From: Jonesia quinghaiensis DSM 15701
GTDB lineage: Bacteria > Actinomycetota > Actinomycetes > Actinomycetales > Cellulomonadaceae
Direction: 5' to 3'
DNA: 64,000 nt
NCBI RefSeq assembly: GCF_000423205.1
Contig: NZ_AUHN01000006.1
Span: 372,001 to 436,000 of the forward strand
Positions 54,654-64,000 of this stretch are shown piece after piece. The stretch's first letter is position 1; the number at the start of each line of letters is the position of its first letter. A program made the translations under genes and the position numbers. Under the pieces are notes generated by a model that was not told where the DNA came from, did not search any database, and saw only the letters and a program-made list of their open reading frames with translations.

Positions 54654-55658
54654 ATGAGTGAGTTTTTCGACGAATCGACGGCGTCACGGAAACACCTTCC
54701 GGTGTTGCGGGACCGATGCCTCGAATTGTTGCGCCCTGCCTTAGAACGACCCAACGCAGTTTATGTTGACTGCACCTTGGGAATGGGCGGCCACACCAAA
54801 GCGGTACTTGAAACGTTCGACAACGTTATTGCCCTCGGAATCGACCGCGACCCTCAAGCGTTAGAACTCGCTGGAGAACGCCTTGCTCCTTTCGGGAACA
54901 GGTTCATTCCGGTACACACGACCTACGACCGAATCCTTGATGCTCTTGACGATCATGGGTTTCGTGCTGCGGACGGAGTGTTGATGGATCTCGGTGTCTC
55001 GTCGCTGCAAATCGATGAGCGTGAACGAGGTTTCTCCTATTCCCATGACGCGCCCTTGGATATGCGCATGGATAGCACCGCTGAGCTCACCGCTGCTGAG
55101 GTGCTCAATACTTACAGCGCTCACGAACTGATCACTATTTTGCGTCAGTACGGTGAGGAGCGGTTCGCTCCGCGCATTGTCCGAGCCATCATTGCTCGAA
55201 GAGAGCAGACACCATGGACTCGTTCAGGTGAACTAGTTGAACTAATTCGTGACGCAATTCCTGCCGCAGCTCGTAAAACTGGCGGGAACCCTGCTAAGCG
55301 CACTTTCCAAGCGTTGCGTATTGAAGTCAACGGTGAACTCGAGGTGCTACGTGATGCACTTCCCGCCGCGGTCGAGGCGCTTTCGGTGGGGGGACGACTA
55401 CTCGTGGAGTCCTACCATTCGCTAGAAGACCGTATGACAAAGCAAGAGTTTGCTCGGGGCATCACGTCAAGCGCGCCACCTGGGCTCCCTGTTGAGCCAG
55501 AAACTCACAAGCCGTACCTCAGCGCCATTACACGTGGAGCGGAAAAGGCTGACAGTGAAGAACTGGAACGCAACCCACGGTCTGCATCTGTGCGTCTGCG
55601 CGCAATTGAACGACTACGCCCAACCCCAGAGCACATGAAGAACGGAGACCGCACGTGA
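54654..55658 (+). CDS. rsmH: 16S rRNA (cytosine(1402)-N4)-methyltransferase
   Basis: RsmH (MraW) methylates C1402 in the decoding centre. The 334-residue product has the leading [17 protein letters not shown] motif [31 protein letters not shown], and the C-terminal [15 protein letters not shown] typical of the family. ATG 54654. It ends in GTGA overlap with ftsL, so the two are co-translated. Confidence 0.97.
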   Translation: MSEFFDESTASRKHLPVLRDRCLELLRPALERPNAVYVDCTLGMGGHTKAVLETFDNVIALGIDRDPQALELAGERLAPFGNRFIPVHTTYDRILDALDDHGFRAADGVLMDLGVSSLQIDERERGFSYSHDAPLDMRMDSTAELTAAEVLNTYSAHELITILRQYGEERFAPRIVRAIIARREQTPWTRSGELVELIRDAIPAAARKTGGNPAKRTFQALRIEVNGELEVLRDALPAAVEALSVGGRLLVESYHSLEDRMTKQEFARGITSSAPPGLPVEPETHKPYLSAITRGAEKADSEELERNPRSASVRLRAIERLRPTPEHMKNGDRT

Positions 55659-56080
55659 GCCTTGCACCAGACATTACCGCGCGACCACTGTCCTCCCAAC
55701 AGTCAGCTTCACCGGCTCGTGGGGTCACCCCTTCAACACCACGCAAACCATCACTTGAAGTGATTAGCGCGCCAGACCCACGCCGTTCACTGGGTATGTT
55801 TCTCACTGGTTGTCTCTTGCTGCTTGGAATAACTATTGGCGCAATTCTTGTGCTCAACGTAGAAATGGCACACGGTGCCTATGAACAGACTGACCTTAAA
55901 GCGTCCCTATCACGCGCTGTTTTGGACACTGAGCAACTTTCCAGCGAAATCGATGATCTATCCACTGCAGAAAATCTCGCCAAACAGGCCAAAGAACTGG
56001 GGATGATCCAGATGCTCACTCCAGGGGTGATTCGTCTGCAAGACGGAACCATCTTGGTGGAACCGAGCGGAAAGCAGTGA
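55655..56080 (+). CDS. ftsL: Cell division protein FtsL-like
   Basis: A 141-residue bitopic protein in the ftsL position. A Pro/Ser-rich cytoplasmic N-terminus (1-44), one transmembrane helix (about 48-68, [18 protein letters not shown]), and an extracytoplasmic heptad-like coil (about 70-115) match FtsL/DivIC architecture, though primary sequence is weakly conserved. FtsL-FtsB bridge FtsQ and activate FtsWI. Coupled to rsmH (GTGA) and ftsI (3-base gap). Confidence 0.85.
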   Translation: MSLAPDITARPLSSQQSASPARGVTPSTPRKPSLEVISAPDPRRSLGMFLTGCLLLLGITIGAILVLNVEMAHGAYEQTDLKASLSRAVLDTEQLSSEIDDLSTAENLAKQAKELGMIQMLTPGVIRLQDGTILVEPSGKQ

Positions 56081-56083
56081 CCG

Positions 56084-58213
56084 GTGGCCGAGGACAAAAA
56101 CCGACGTCGTCAAGGTAAGGTGCCAAACAAACCTTCAAAAGCACCTGACAGTGGGCGACAAGGGGCTCCACGAAGAAAGAACAATGATGCGCCAGGGGCT
56201 TCATCGCGTGGCACCGCATCGTCAAATATGCGTTCCGCGAAGTCCCCAACTTCGCGAGAAACCAGTGCTTCACCTCGAACACGGTCGACTTCCACGACTC
56301 GGCAAGGTACTGCACCTCGTGAGTTACAACGCACGTATGCTTCAGCGCGACCTGTGCGCGGCTCTACCGGGAAAACTAACCGTGATGAATCGCGACGTCG
56401 TCAAGCGCAGGAGCGAAAAGCACGCAGAGCCCAACGCGCGGCAGAACGCCGACGCGGCCCTATTGGCTACACGATGCCGCACAGACGGCTGCGGTTTGTG
56501 TCGTTCCTTATTGTCATAGTGCTCACTGTCTTTGGTGTCCGACTAGGCCAAGTCCAACTTGTCTACGGTAGCGAATTACGGGCAAAAGCACAGGCAATGC
56601 GAACAAAGACGATGCCACTGAAAGCGGAGCGCGGGCAGATCACTGATCGTAACGGCGATGCAGTAGCTAAATCTGTGACTCGCTACAAAATCTTTGCAGA
56701 TCAGGAACTCATCGCGGAGTGGTCGCAGACGACCACAAGCGGAGAGAAACAAGGTGGACCGGCCTATGCCGCCGAACTCCTCGCCCCAGTTCTCAACCTT
56801 GATGAGGGGGAGCTCAGTGCAATACTCACGAAGTCTGAGGACAGTGAGAAGTACAACAAGTACCTCACTATCGCGACCGATATCCCCCCAGAAACGTGGG
56901 ACGCAGTACGAGCATTGAAGATATCGGGCATATTTCCTGAGTCAACATCTAAACGTATCTACCCTGCGGGCGATACAGCGAAATCAATCATCGGCGCCCT
57001 TGGTACTGACGCTGGGTTGTCGGGCTTGGAATACTCTCAAAATTCCCTCCTTACCGGAGCAGATGGGTCGATGACCTACGAACAAAGTAGGAACGGTCAC
57101 ATTCTGCCTTCCGCGCCGGTTACAGAAACGCCAGCGCGCAGTGGTCTTAACATCGTGTCAACGCTGGACATGGATATTCAGTGGCACACAGAGAACGCAA
57201 TGGACGAGCAGTTAAAGAAAACTGGAGCCAAAGGCGGCTATATCATCGTGCAAGATGTGAAGACATGTTCGATCCTCGCAATCGCCGATCGATCAACATC
57301 AGGTGATGAATCCACGCAAATTACAGGCCGCTTAGGGTCTGTGCAAGACATCTTCGAACCAGGCTCGACGGCAAAGGTCATTACTATGGCAGCCGCCTTA
57401 GAAACAGGTGTCGCTACTCCTGTCACTCAGTTCAAAGTGCCATACACCTACACCACAAGTAATGGTGAAACGTTCCGGGATGCTCATGAGCACCCCACGC
57501 ACAATCGCACATTAACTGGAATATTGGCAGATTCATCGAACACCGGTACCGTGCAAATCGCAGAGCTTATTCCTCGACAGGTCAGGTATGACTATTTGTC
57601 GAAGTTTGGTTTTGGAGAACACACAGGTATTGAACTTGGCGGGGAATCTAGGGGAATTCTCGCTCAACCCGAGGACTGGGATGGTCGTCAGCAATATGGC
57701 GTGATGTTCGGTCAAGGCATGGCCGGCAACGCACTACAGAGCACAAATGTGTTCTCCACGATTGCCAACGGCGGCCAGCAGTGTTCACCGCACTTGGTCG
57801 CAGGAACCCAAGATAGCGACGGGAACTTCACGCCTTCTGAAAAAGAAGAAACGACTCAAATCGTCTCCAAAAAAACTGCAGACAGCGTTTTGAAGATGAT
57901 GGAGTCAGTTGTCGTTGAAGGTAGTGGTAAAGCCGGTGGTGTGAGCGGATACCGTGTGGCGGGAAAAACCGGTACGGCGCAAGCAGCTGATGAAACAGGC
58001 GAACTCAACTCTATTGTTGCCTCATTCATCGGAGTGGCTCCGGTTGATGACCCGCAGATCGTTGTCTCTGTCATACTCCGAGACCCAAAATCGTCAATAT
58101 TCGGTGGCGATGTTGCGGCCCCGCTGTTCTCTGATGTGATGGCATATTCACTCCAGAAGACTGAAGTTGAACCTACTGGATCTGATCCAGATCTCTTTCC
58201 GATTGATTGGTGA
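56084..58213 (+). CDS. ftsI: Septal peptidoglycan transpeptidase, penicillin-binding protein 3
   Basis: FtsI crosslinks septal peptidoglycan with FtsW. The 709-residue product has a basic, Ser/Arg/Pro-rich cytoplasmic extension (1-135), one transmembrane helix (about 136-155), a PBP dimerisation domain (about 170-330) and a transpeptidase domain with SxxK at Ser428-Lys431 (EPGSTAKV), SSN at 484-486 and KTG at 628-630. No PASTA repeats are present. GTG start 3 bases after ftsL. Confidence 0.96.
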   Translation: MAEDKNRRRQGKVPNKPSKAPDSGRQGAPRRKNNDAPGASSRGTASSNMRSAKSPTSRETSASPRTRSTSTTRQGTAPRELQRTYASARPVRGSTGKTNRDESRRRQAQERKARRAQRAAERRRGPIGYTMPHRRLRFVSFLIVIVLTVFGVRLGQVQLVYGSELRAKAQAMRTKTMPLKAERGQITDRNGDAVAKSVTRYKIFADQELIAEWSQTTTSGEKQGGPAYAAELLAPVLNLDEGELSAILTKSEDSEKYNKYLTIATDIPPETWDAVRALKISGIFPESTSKRIYPAGDTAKSIIGALGTDAGLSGLEYSQNSLLTGADGSMTYEQSRNGHILPSAPVTETPARSGLNIVSTLDMDIQWHTENAMDEQLKKTGAKGGYIIVQDVKTCSILAIADRSTSGDESTQITGRLGSVQDIFEPGSTAKVITMAAALETGVATPVTQFKVPYTYTTSNGETFRDAHEHPTHNRTLTGILADSSNTGTVQIAELIPRQVRYDYLSKFGFGEHTGIELGGESRGILAQPEDWDGRQQYGVMFGQGMAGNALQSTNVFSTIANGGQQCSPHLVAGTQDSDGNFTPSEKEETTQIVSKKTADSVLKMMESVVVEGSGKAGGVSGYRVAGKTGTAQAADETGELNSIVASFIGVAPVDDPQIVVSVILRDPKSSIFGGDVAAPLFSDVMAYSLQKTEVEPTGSDPDLFPIDW

Positions 58214-58265
58214 GTGAGGAGCGTTCAGGGTGAAGGTGAGACAATAGACGACGCCAGTGAGTGCA

Positions 58266-58327
58266 GCATCTCAGTGTCATGGGTAGGGGAGCACTCCACC
58301 CATATGGATGCTCGAGATGGATTTTTC
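58266..58327 (+). terminator. Probable terminator between ftsI and murE
   Basis: Nested arms CATCTC/GAGATG (58267-58272, 58314-58319) enclose ATGGGT/ACCCAT (58279-58284, 58297-58302) and GGAG/CTCC. A T-run (58322-58326) follows the outer arm. The fold is imperfect, but the tail supports termination, splitting the cluster in two. Confidence 0.55.
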
Positions 58328-58343
58328 TCCACCGTCCAGCCGA

Positions 58344-58349
58344 TAGATT
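58344..58349 (+). promoter_or_regulatory. -10 element for a probable leaderless murE transcript
   Basis: TAGATT ends 6 bases before ATG 58356, identical to the dapA and ftsK elements. No Shine-Dalgarno sequence is present. Confidence 0.55.
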
Positions 58350-58355
58350 AAACCT

Positions 58356-59975
58356 ATGCAGCCATCCGCTGATGACCTCATGCGACCACATAGCCAACCA
58401 CATCGTTCACTCGGCGAACTCGTCGAGGGACTCGTTGTTGATCATGCTTCTTCCGACAATACTTGGCGCGATATACCCGTGACCGGTATGGGAATCCAGA
58501 CTTCGTTAATAAAGCCTGGAGACATATACGTTGCCGTTCAGGGGCAACGAACTCACGGCGCGCGGTTCGCCGAACAAGCGCGCGCTCGTGGTGCGGTTGC
58601 AGTTCTCACCGATGAAGCAGGCGTTGAGATATGCGGCCAATCACCAGAACTCAAGGATTTTCCTGTCTTTGCAGCGAAGACAGGCATCGACCTGCGTCAC
58701 ACTGCAGGGCACATGGCTGCTCGCCTCTACGGAAACCCTGGATCCGAGCTACTTCTTGTCGGCATCACGGGGACTAACGGCAAAACCACCACTACCTTCT
58801 TTCTTGATGCGATCCTGCGCGCAGCTGGACACAAAACAGGGCTGATGGGGACTGTTGAGGTCAGGCTTGCTGAGCAAGCCGTTCCGTCTACTCGCACAAC
58901 TGTGGAAGCTCCAGTGCTGCAGGGGTATCTATCACGTTGCATGGAAGAGGGCGTGTCAGCAGTGTCCATGGAAGTTTCCTCACATGCGCTCAGTTTGGGG
59001 CGAGTTGCTGGGGCCCGATTCGATGTTGTGGGTTTCACGAACCTTCAGCGCGATCATTTGGACTTCCATGGAACAATGACTGACTACTTCCGCGCCAAAG
59101 CTCAACTCTTTTCTGCAGAATATGCTCGGATCGGAGTTGTCAATGTTGATGATGAGTGGGGGTATGAACTTGCCCGCACAGCAGAAATCGATACGTGGAG
59201 TCTTGCGACCACAGAGTCGCGAGCTCGCGAAACGAACGCAACGTGGAGAGTTGCCAAAGTTACCCCTTTCATCGCAGGGGAGGGATCTGAATTTGTTCTG
59301 GCCGGTCCAGACGGCGAAGAGCTCACAGGCCACACTGCACTTCCTGGAATCGTCAATGTCGCGAACGCCGCATTGGCTGCGCTCATGGCGCGAGCTGCGA
59401 ACATCTCACCTCAAGTCATCGTGGCGGGGTTGAAGTCTCTGCAAGCAATTCCGGGCAGGATGGAGGTCGTTTCCCGCCCTGATGAACCATTGACAATTGT
59501 TGATTATGCTCACACCACAGATGCGCTGAACTTCGCCTTGAGTTCGATGCGCCAGGATCTCGCGCACCGTGATGAGCCAGGAGAATCGCGCCTTATCGTT
59601 GTGTTTGGTGCAGCCGGTGAGAGAGACGCTGGGAAACGGCCGGACATGGGCAGAGTCGCCGTTCAGCACGCAGACATTGTGCTCGTTGCTGATGATGACC
59701 CCTACAATGAAAGCCGACCTCAGATTCGACGCGACATCCTCGATGGCGCCCTACCTGAGGTAGATCGACAGCGCGAGCAAGGCCGCGAGGTGTCCATCAA
59801 AAATTTCGAGCGTCGTGAGGATGCTATCGATGAGGCAATTAGTATCGCGAGTGATCGCGATATCATCTTGATCGCAGGTAGGGGGCACGAGCGTATTCAG
59901 GACCTTGCTGGAGTTCAACATGAGTTGGACGATCGTGTCCATGCGCGACAAGCTTTACTGCGTCGCTCTCTGTGA
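58356..59975 (+). CDS. murE: UDP-MurNAc-tripeptide synthetase (MurE), probably not meso-DAP specific
   Basis: MurE adds the third amino acid to UDP-MurNAc-L-Ala-D-Glu. The 539-residue product has ATP loop [26 protein letters not shown], the central DFHGTMTDYFRAKA, and the C-terminal GAAGERDAGKRPDMG. Where meso-DAP enzymes carry DNPR, this has DDPY (447-450), so the Arg that contacts the DAP carboxylate is lost. Lysine or ornithine is therefore the likely substrate, as expected for A4-type walls of many Micrococcales. It probably starts its own transcript. Confidence 0.95.
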   Translation: MQPSADDLMRPHSQPHRSLGELVEGLVVDHASSDNTWRDIPVTGMGIQTSLIKPGDIYVAVQGQRTHGARFAEQARARGAVAVLTDEAGVEICGQSPELKDFPVFAAKTGIDLRHTAGHMAARLYGNPGSELLLVGITGTNGKTTTTFFLDAILRAAGHKTGLMGTVEVRLAEQAVPSTRTTVEAPVLQGYLSRCMEEGVSAVSMEVSSHALSLGRVAGARFDVVGFTNLQRDHLDFHGTMTDYFRAKAQLFSAEYARIGVVNVDDEWGYELARTAEIDTWSLATTESRARETNATWRVAKVTPFIAGEGSEFVLAGPDGEELTGHTALPGIVNVANAALAALMARAANISPQVIVAGLKSLQAIPGRMEVVSRPDEPLTIVDYAHTTDALNFALSSMRQDLAHRDEPGESRLIVVFGAAGERDAGKRPDMGRVAVQHADIVLVADDDPYNESRPQIRRDILDGALPEVDRQREQGREVSIKNFERREDAIDEAISIASDRDIILIAGRGHERIQDLAGVQHELDDRVHARQALLRRSL

Positions 59976-60073
59976 TCGCCGCTGCAATCACTGAAGCCCG
60001 CCTCGAGTGGCGGCACGTTCGCAAGTACGCGCACGTTCAGCACGAGATTTGTTAACGAGGAAGTAGGAACCAC

Positions 60074-61471
60074 GTGTTCACAGCGCAAGAGATCGCCGAT
60101 ATCACAGGCGGCGAATTGCACTGTTCCCCAGAAGTCGTCGTCTCAGGGGCAGTGACGATTGACTCCCGTGCAGCAGGAGAAGGTTCCCTGTTCGCTGCGG
60201 TTATTGGAGAGAACAATGACGGGCATGACTATGCCGCTGCAGCTATTGCAGCTGGTGCTGCTCTTGTACTAGCACAGCAACCACTCAGCGATGTCCCTTA
60301 CGTGCTCGTCGTAGATACACAAAAAGCGCTTGGCGATCTCGCGCGGGAACACCTCAAAAGACTCCGTGCTGCTCGTCCTGTGAAAGTTATCGGGATCACT
60401 GGATCCGCTGGTAAGACAACAACGAAAGACCTCATCGGGCAGATACTGTCTATGTACGGCTCCACGGTCGTGCCAGCAGGATCATTCAACAATGAGTTGG
60501 GTCTGCCTCTTACGGTGTTGTCTGCTACGTCGCAGACAGAATATCTTGTCGCGGAAATGGGAGCTTCTGCGCCACAGGATCTCACCTACCTCACTGACAT
60601 TGCACCGCTCGATGTTGCTGTAGTGCTTATCGTTGGTCGAGCTCACCTTGGTGGATTTGGTTCGGTTGAAGCTGTCGCGCAGGCTAAAGGCGAACTTGTT
60701 GAAGGTCTAGTTCCTGGTGGTATCGCGGTTCTCAATGCGGATGACCATCGAGTTATTGACATGCGCCACCGTACGCAAGGCAGGGTGATGACGTTCGGCG
60801 CGGTTCGCGACACCGATATTCAAGCAGTGGACACCGCAACTGATGTTCTTGGGCGCCCGTCATTTGCTGTCGTGACGCCAGAAGGTCGTCGCGCTCAGGT
60901 GACGTTGACGTTAGTTGGAGAGCACCACGTTACCAACGCACTTGCCGCACTTTCAGCCGTGACAGCAGTTGGTATTGACCTTGAAGAGGCAGCCCAACAC
61001 CTGAGCAATGCCACAGTGCTTAGCCCACACCGCATGGATGTTGTCGATAGAGCAGATGGCATCACCGTTATCGATGACTCATATAACGCAAACCCTGATT
61101 CTATGCGGGCTGCATTGCGTGCGCTTGCCATGGTTGCTGGTCGTTCTCGTCGCACCGTGGCAGTGTTAGGAGAAATGCGCGAACTAGGCCCAGAATCACG
61201 GCAACACCATGACGAAATTGGGCGCCTTGTTGTGCGATTGAACGTTTCGCTCCTCGTTGTAGTGGGAGCGGGAGCCCAAGGTATTGCAGATGGCGCTATG
61301 CAGGAGGGGTCTTGGGGGGATGAGGTCGCTGAAGTTGCGACCATTGATGATGCCCGCGTCTACCTACAAAACGCGTTGATTCCAGGCGATGTAGTGCTCG
61401 TTAAGGCATCACATGGGTCTGGATTGTGGCGCCTTGCTGACGAACTTACTGGAAAGGCTTCTCGCTCGTGA
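60074..61471 (+). CDS. murF: UDP-MurNAc-tripeptide--D-Ala-D-Ala ligase
   Basis: MurF adds D-Ala-D-Ala to complete the pentapeptide precursor. The 465-residue product has ATP loop [37 protein letters not shown], and the C-terminal [26 protein letters not shown]. The usual N-x-GxAHL appears as [14 protein letters not shown] start with an AGGAA site upstream; 98 bases after murE with only a small CCGCC/GGCGG hairpin between. Overlaps mraY by GTGA. Confidence 0.96.
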   Translation: MFTAQEIADITGGELHCSPEVVVSGAVTIDSRAAGEGSLFAAVIGENNDGHDYAAAAIAAGAALVLAQQPLSDVPYVLVVDTQKALGDLAREHLKRLRAARPVKVIGITGSAGKTTTKDLIGQILSMYGSTVVPAGSFNNELGLPLTVLSATSQTEYLVAEMGASAPQDLTYLTDIAPLDVAVVLIVGRAHLGGFGSVEAVAQAKGELVEGLVPGGIAVLNADDHRVIDMRHRTQGRVMTFGAVRDTDIQAVDTATDVLGRPSFAVVTPEGRRAQVTLTLVGEHHVTNALAALSAVTAVGIDLEEAAQHLSNATVLSPHRMDVVDRADGITVIDDSYNANPDSMRAALRALAMVAGRSRRTVAVLGEMRELGPESRQHHDEIGRLVVRLNVSLLVVVGAGAQGIADGAMQEGSWGDEVAEVATIDDARVYLQNALIPGDVVLVKASHGSGLWRLADELTGKASRS

Positions 61472-62550
61472 AAGCTGTACTTGTTTCAGGCGGTGTCGCC
61501 CTCATTGTCTCGTTGTTGGGGACCCCTATGTTTATCCGGTTGCTCGTGCACCGGAATTATGGACAGTTCATTCGACAGGATGGTCCAACGGCGCACTTCA
61601 CCAAACGTGGAACGCCAACAATGGGTGGTGTCGTCATCATCGCCGCCACTGTTATCGGGTGGCTAGTGTCGTTACCTGTGACAGGGCGGGTTCCATCTGC
61701 ATCAGAATTGCTCTTACTTTTCCTCATGGTCGGTATGGGGCTCGTGGGATTCTTAGATGACTTCATCAAGATCTCACGGCAGCGGAGCCTAGGTTTGTCT
61801 CCGATGGGGAAGATCGCAGGTCAAGGTGCAGTTGGCATTATTTTCTCAGTGTTGGCTCTCCAATTTGAGAACTCCCGCGGACTCACTCCAGCGTCTACTG
61901 CACTATCCTTTACCCGAGATACCAAGTTTGATCTAGCATTTGCTGGTGCTGGAATTGGGCTGGTCCTTTTTATTATTTGGGCAAATTTCCTTATCACCGC
62001 GTGGACGAACGCTGTGAACCTGACAGATGGCCTTGATGGTTTGGCAACAGGTGTGTCCCTGTTCGTTTTTGGCGCTTACCTGTTTGTGTCAATCTGGCAG
62101 TACAACCAAAACTGTGCATGGCGCCCCATCGCTGAAAGCGCATGTTACGAAACGCGCGACCCACTAGGTCTAGCTATCATCGCTGCTGCAATTGTTGGTG
62201 CCTGCTTCGGCTTCCTGTGGTGGAACGGTTCGCCTGCGCAAATCTTCATGGGAGACACCGGTTCATTGGCGCTGGGTGGCGCATTGGCTGGAATCTCGAT
62301 TTTGACACGTACTGAGATCCTTGCAGCGATCATCGGTGGCTTGTTTGTGGTTATCGTCGTATCTGACGTGATTCAAATTGGATTCTTTAAAGCAACAGGT
62401 CGTCGCGTGTTTAAGATGGCTCCACTGCACCACCACTTCGAATTATCTGGGTGGGGTGAGGTCACTATTGTGATCCGATTCTGGATCGTAGCCGGAATAT
62501 TTGTTGCGGCAGGGTTGGGTCTGTTCTACGCCGAATGGATAGTTAGTTGA
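61468..62550 (+). CDS. mraY: Phospho-MurNAc-pentapeptide transferase
   Basis: MraY links the muramyl-pentapeptide to undecaprenyl phosphate (lipid I). The 360-residue polytopic protein has ten or so hydrophobic segments and the catalytic blocks [31 protein letters not shown] and HHHFELSGW. Its GTG overlaps murF by four bases. Same operon as murD. Confidence 0.97.
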   Translation: MKAVLVSGGVALIVSLLGTPMFIRLLVHRNYGQFIRQDGPTAHFTKRGTPTMGGVVIIAATVIGWLVSLPVTGRVPSASELLLLFLMVGMGLVGFLDDFIKISRQRSLGLSPMGKIAGQGAVGIIFSVLALQFENSRGLTPASTALSFTRDTKFDLAFAGAGIGLVLFIIWANFLITAWTNAVNLTDGLDGLATGVSLFVFGAYLFVSIWQYNQNCAWRPIAESACYETRDPLGLAIIAAAIVGACFGFLWWNGSPAQIFMGDTGSLALGGALAGISILTRTEILAAIIGGLFVVIVVSDVIQIGFFKATGRRVFKMAPLHHHFELSGWGEVTIVIRFWIVAGIFVAAGLGLFYAEWIVS

Positions 62551-64000
62551 CCGTTCATCTTGACACCATGAGTTTGCTTGTTGCTGGTCTAGGAGTGTCG
62601 GGTGCGGCTGTTGTTGACACCTTAGATTCCCTCCCTTCTGGACGTCGGCCACATCAGGTTGTCACATTCGATGAACGTGCTCCTGGTGCCACATATTCTG
62701 ACGTGGAGGCGATAGATTTTACTGACGTTTCAGTCGTTGTTGCATCCCCGGGCTTGCCGCCGCACCATCCTGTTTTTGTGGCGGCTCGTGATCAGAACAT
62801 TCCGGTGTGGAGTGAGATTGAACTTGCTTGGCATTTGCGAGTGCCGCAAGCAGGTAGCCAAACCCCCGCGCCATGGTTAGGGGTTACAGGAACGAATGGT
62901 AAAACTACGACGGTAGAAATGCTGACAGCGATTCTGTCTCAAGCATTTTCACGTGTGGCAACGGTTGGAAACGTCGGACAGCCTATCATCGAGCTTGTCC
63001 AAGACCCATCAATTGATGTCTTCGTTCTGGAGCTCTCAAGTTTTCAACTTCATCACACCTACTCCATGGAGCTCCACGCTTCAGCGCTGTTGAACATTGC
63101 TTCAGACCACCTAGATTGGCATGGTGGGTTCGAACAGTACGCTCACGATAAGGGCAAGATATTCCACCGTACTCACGTGGCCTGTTTCTATGACCCTCGG
63201 GATAGAGTCGCGACGTCACTGCTAGAGCAAGCTGACGTCAGCGAGGGGGCCCGTGCGGTGGGCGTTCGCATGGTCACCCCCGGACCCAGTGAACTTGGTG
63301 TCATTGACGATGTGTTGTGTGACCGGGCATTTGCAGGCGTTACATCGGGGATCGCACGGTACCGACAGGCCGACGAAGTAGGAAACTACAACGACCTCGC
63401 CCATCTTGCTGGTCCTGACGGCCGAATAGCGCCTCACACGATCAGTAATGCACTGTTTGCTGCCGGCTTAGCGCGTTCAGTGGGGGTGAGCCCTCGCGAT
63501 ATCCAAGCTGGATTGAGAGTGTTCCGCCCAGGTCGACACCGCGTGCAGCGTGTAGTGGATGGGAAACGTGGTGAAGGTGCGCCGGTCGTTTTTTACGATG
63601 ACTCGAAGGCAACCAATGCGCATGCCGCTCAAGCTTCCTTAAGAGGGCTGCCATTGGAGCGCACAATTTGGATTGTTGGTGGGCTTACAAAGGGCGCAAG
63701 TCTTGACGAACTTATTGCTGAGTTCGCCCCAAAGGTCAAAGCGGTCGTTGTTATCGGTGAGGATCGCGTGGGGATTGTGGAAGCATTTCGCCGACACGCT
63801 CCTAGAATCCCCTTGGCAGACATTGACCACAGCGACACTGGAACAGTGATGCAGCGTGCAGTTGAAAGCGCCTGGAACATGTCAGAGCCGGGTGATGCTA
63901 TTCTCCTTGCACCGGCGTGTGCTTCGATGGACCAGTTTCGGTCTTACGCTGATCGCGGTGAGGCCTTCGAACGCGAAGCTCATCGGGTGGTCAAAGCAGT
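62547..64000 (+). CDS. murD: UDP-MurNAc-L-alanine--D-glutamate ligase (3' end outside window)
   Basis: MurD adds D-glutamate to UDP-MurNAc-L-Ala. The reading frame is open from TTG 62547 to the right edge (484 codons), lacking only the last few residues. Seen: [12 protein letters not shown], the ATP loop [40 protein letters not shown], and [11 protein letters not shown] prefer TTG 62547 because it overlaps the mraY stop (TTGA) and gives a family-like lead of 7 residues; ATG 62568 would start directly at strand 1. No Shine-Dalgarno sequence supports either. Confidence 0.93.
   Translation, partial: MTVHLDTMSLLVAGLGVSGAAVVDTLDSLPSGRRPHQVVTFDERAPGATYSDVEAIDFTDVSVVVASPGLPPHHPVFVAARDQNIPVWSEIELAWHLRVPQAGSQTPAPWLGVTGTNGKTTTVEMLTAILSQAFSRVATVGNVGQPIIELVQDPSIDVFVLELSSFQLHHTYSMELHASALLNIASDHLDWHGGFEQYAHDKGKIFHRTHVACFYDPRDRVATSLLEQADVSEGARAVGVRMVTPGPSELGVIDDVLCDRAFAGVTSGIARYRQADEVGNYNDLAHLAGPDGRIAPHTISNALFAAGLARSVGVSPRDIQAGLRVFRPGRHRVQRVVDGKRGEGAPVVFYDDSKATNAHAAQASLRGLPLERTIWIVGGLTKGASLDELIAEFAPKVKAVVVIGEDRVGIVEAFRRHAPRIPLADIDHSDTGTVMQRAVESAWNMSEPGDAILLAPACASMDQFRSYADRGEAFEREAHRVVKA

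Noticed and set aside
1-64000. CRISPR arrays, insertion sequences, prophage, tRNA or rRNA genes
   Set aside because: No spaced direct-repeat arrays, transposase or integrase genes, or cloverleaf/rRNA sequences were seen; gene content is syntenic core throughout.

Overview
The window is a gene-dense chromosomal segment of an actinobacterium, most likely of the order Micrococcales. The evidence is gene order: infB-rbfA-truB-ribF, rpsO-pnp-M16 peptidase-dapB, thyA-dfrA-dapA-rnj-ftsK, pgsA-pncC-clgR, DUF3046-recA-recX, miaB-miaA-dapF-hflX-dinG-lexA-LysM-nrdR, and DUF3040-mraZ-rsmH-ftsL-ftsI-murE-murF-mraY-murD. Base composition looks to be in the mid-50s percent G+C by eye, low for the phylum. 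I see no phage, transposon, CRISPR array, rRNA or tRNA. It looks like stable core chromosome, so most of the unusual material is in control elements rather than in accessory genes.

Layout. 1-4.2 kb holds translation initiation, tRNA modification and flavin synthesis (infB is cut by the left edge). 4.3-6.3 kb is a secreted peptidoglycan-recognition amidase. 6.3-11.6 kb is rpsO, a strongly structured leader matching the Actino-pnp type, pnp, an M16 protease, dapB and a small membrane protein. 11.6-13.7 kb is a minus-strand acetyltransferase and succinate-semialdehyde dehydrogenase. 13.7-20.6 kb is thyA, dfrA, dapA, RNase J and FtsK. 20.6-22.2 kb is pgsA, pncC and a ClgR-like regulator. 22.3-28.1 kb is a minus-strand DNA-repair pair (Nei glycosylase and a 1636-residue Lhr helicase). 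28.2-31.9 kb is DUF3046, recA, recX and RNase Y. 32-43 kb is miaB, two YbjN paralogues, a LigB-like protein, miaA, dapF, a methyltransferase, hflX, a DinG-type helicase and ldh. 43-45 kb is the lexA/LysM SOS pair and nrdR. 45-51.8 kb is an aldo/keto reductase, serA, a HelD-like ATPase, a PAC2 protein and a spermidine-synthase-like protein. 52-53.7 kb is dinB and DUF3040. 54-64 kb is the division and cell-wall cluster, with murD cut by the right edge.

How the parts fit. Four near-consensus LexA operators lie before recA, lexA, the LysM protein and dinB, so the window carries a compact SOS regulon: recombinase, repressor, a probable division inhibitor and a translesion polymerase. RNase J, RNase Y and PNPase give a broad RNA-decay set, with pnp preceded by a structured leader. 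DapA, DapB and DapF feed lysine synthesis, while MurE lacks the diaminopimelate-type DNPR motif, pointing to lysine or ornithine in the wall peptide. Several genes (dapA, ftsK, murE, the DinG-type helicase, gabD and the aldo/keto reductase) have a TANNNT -10 hexamer ending 6-7 bases before the start codon, the signature of leaderless transcripts. Gene ends, especially convergent ones, carry long perfect hairpins with little or no U-tract. A 10-bp-period GTGGAG repeat before mraZ looks like the MraZ operator.

Nothing here is clearly a wholly new system. The most notable items are the SOS-controlled dinB, the leaderless-promoter set, the 17-bp gabD/thyA divergent start region, the MraZ repeat array and the MurE substrate motif.
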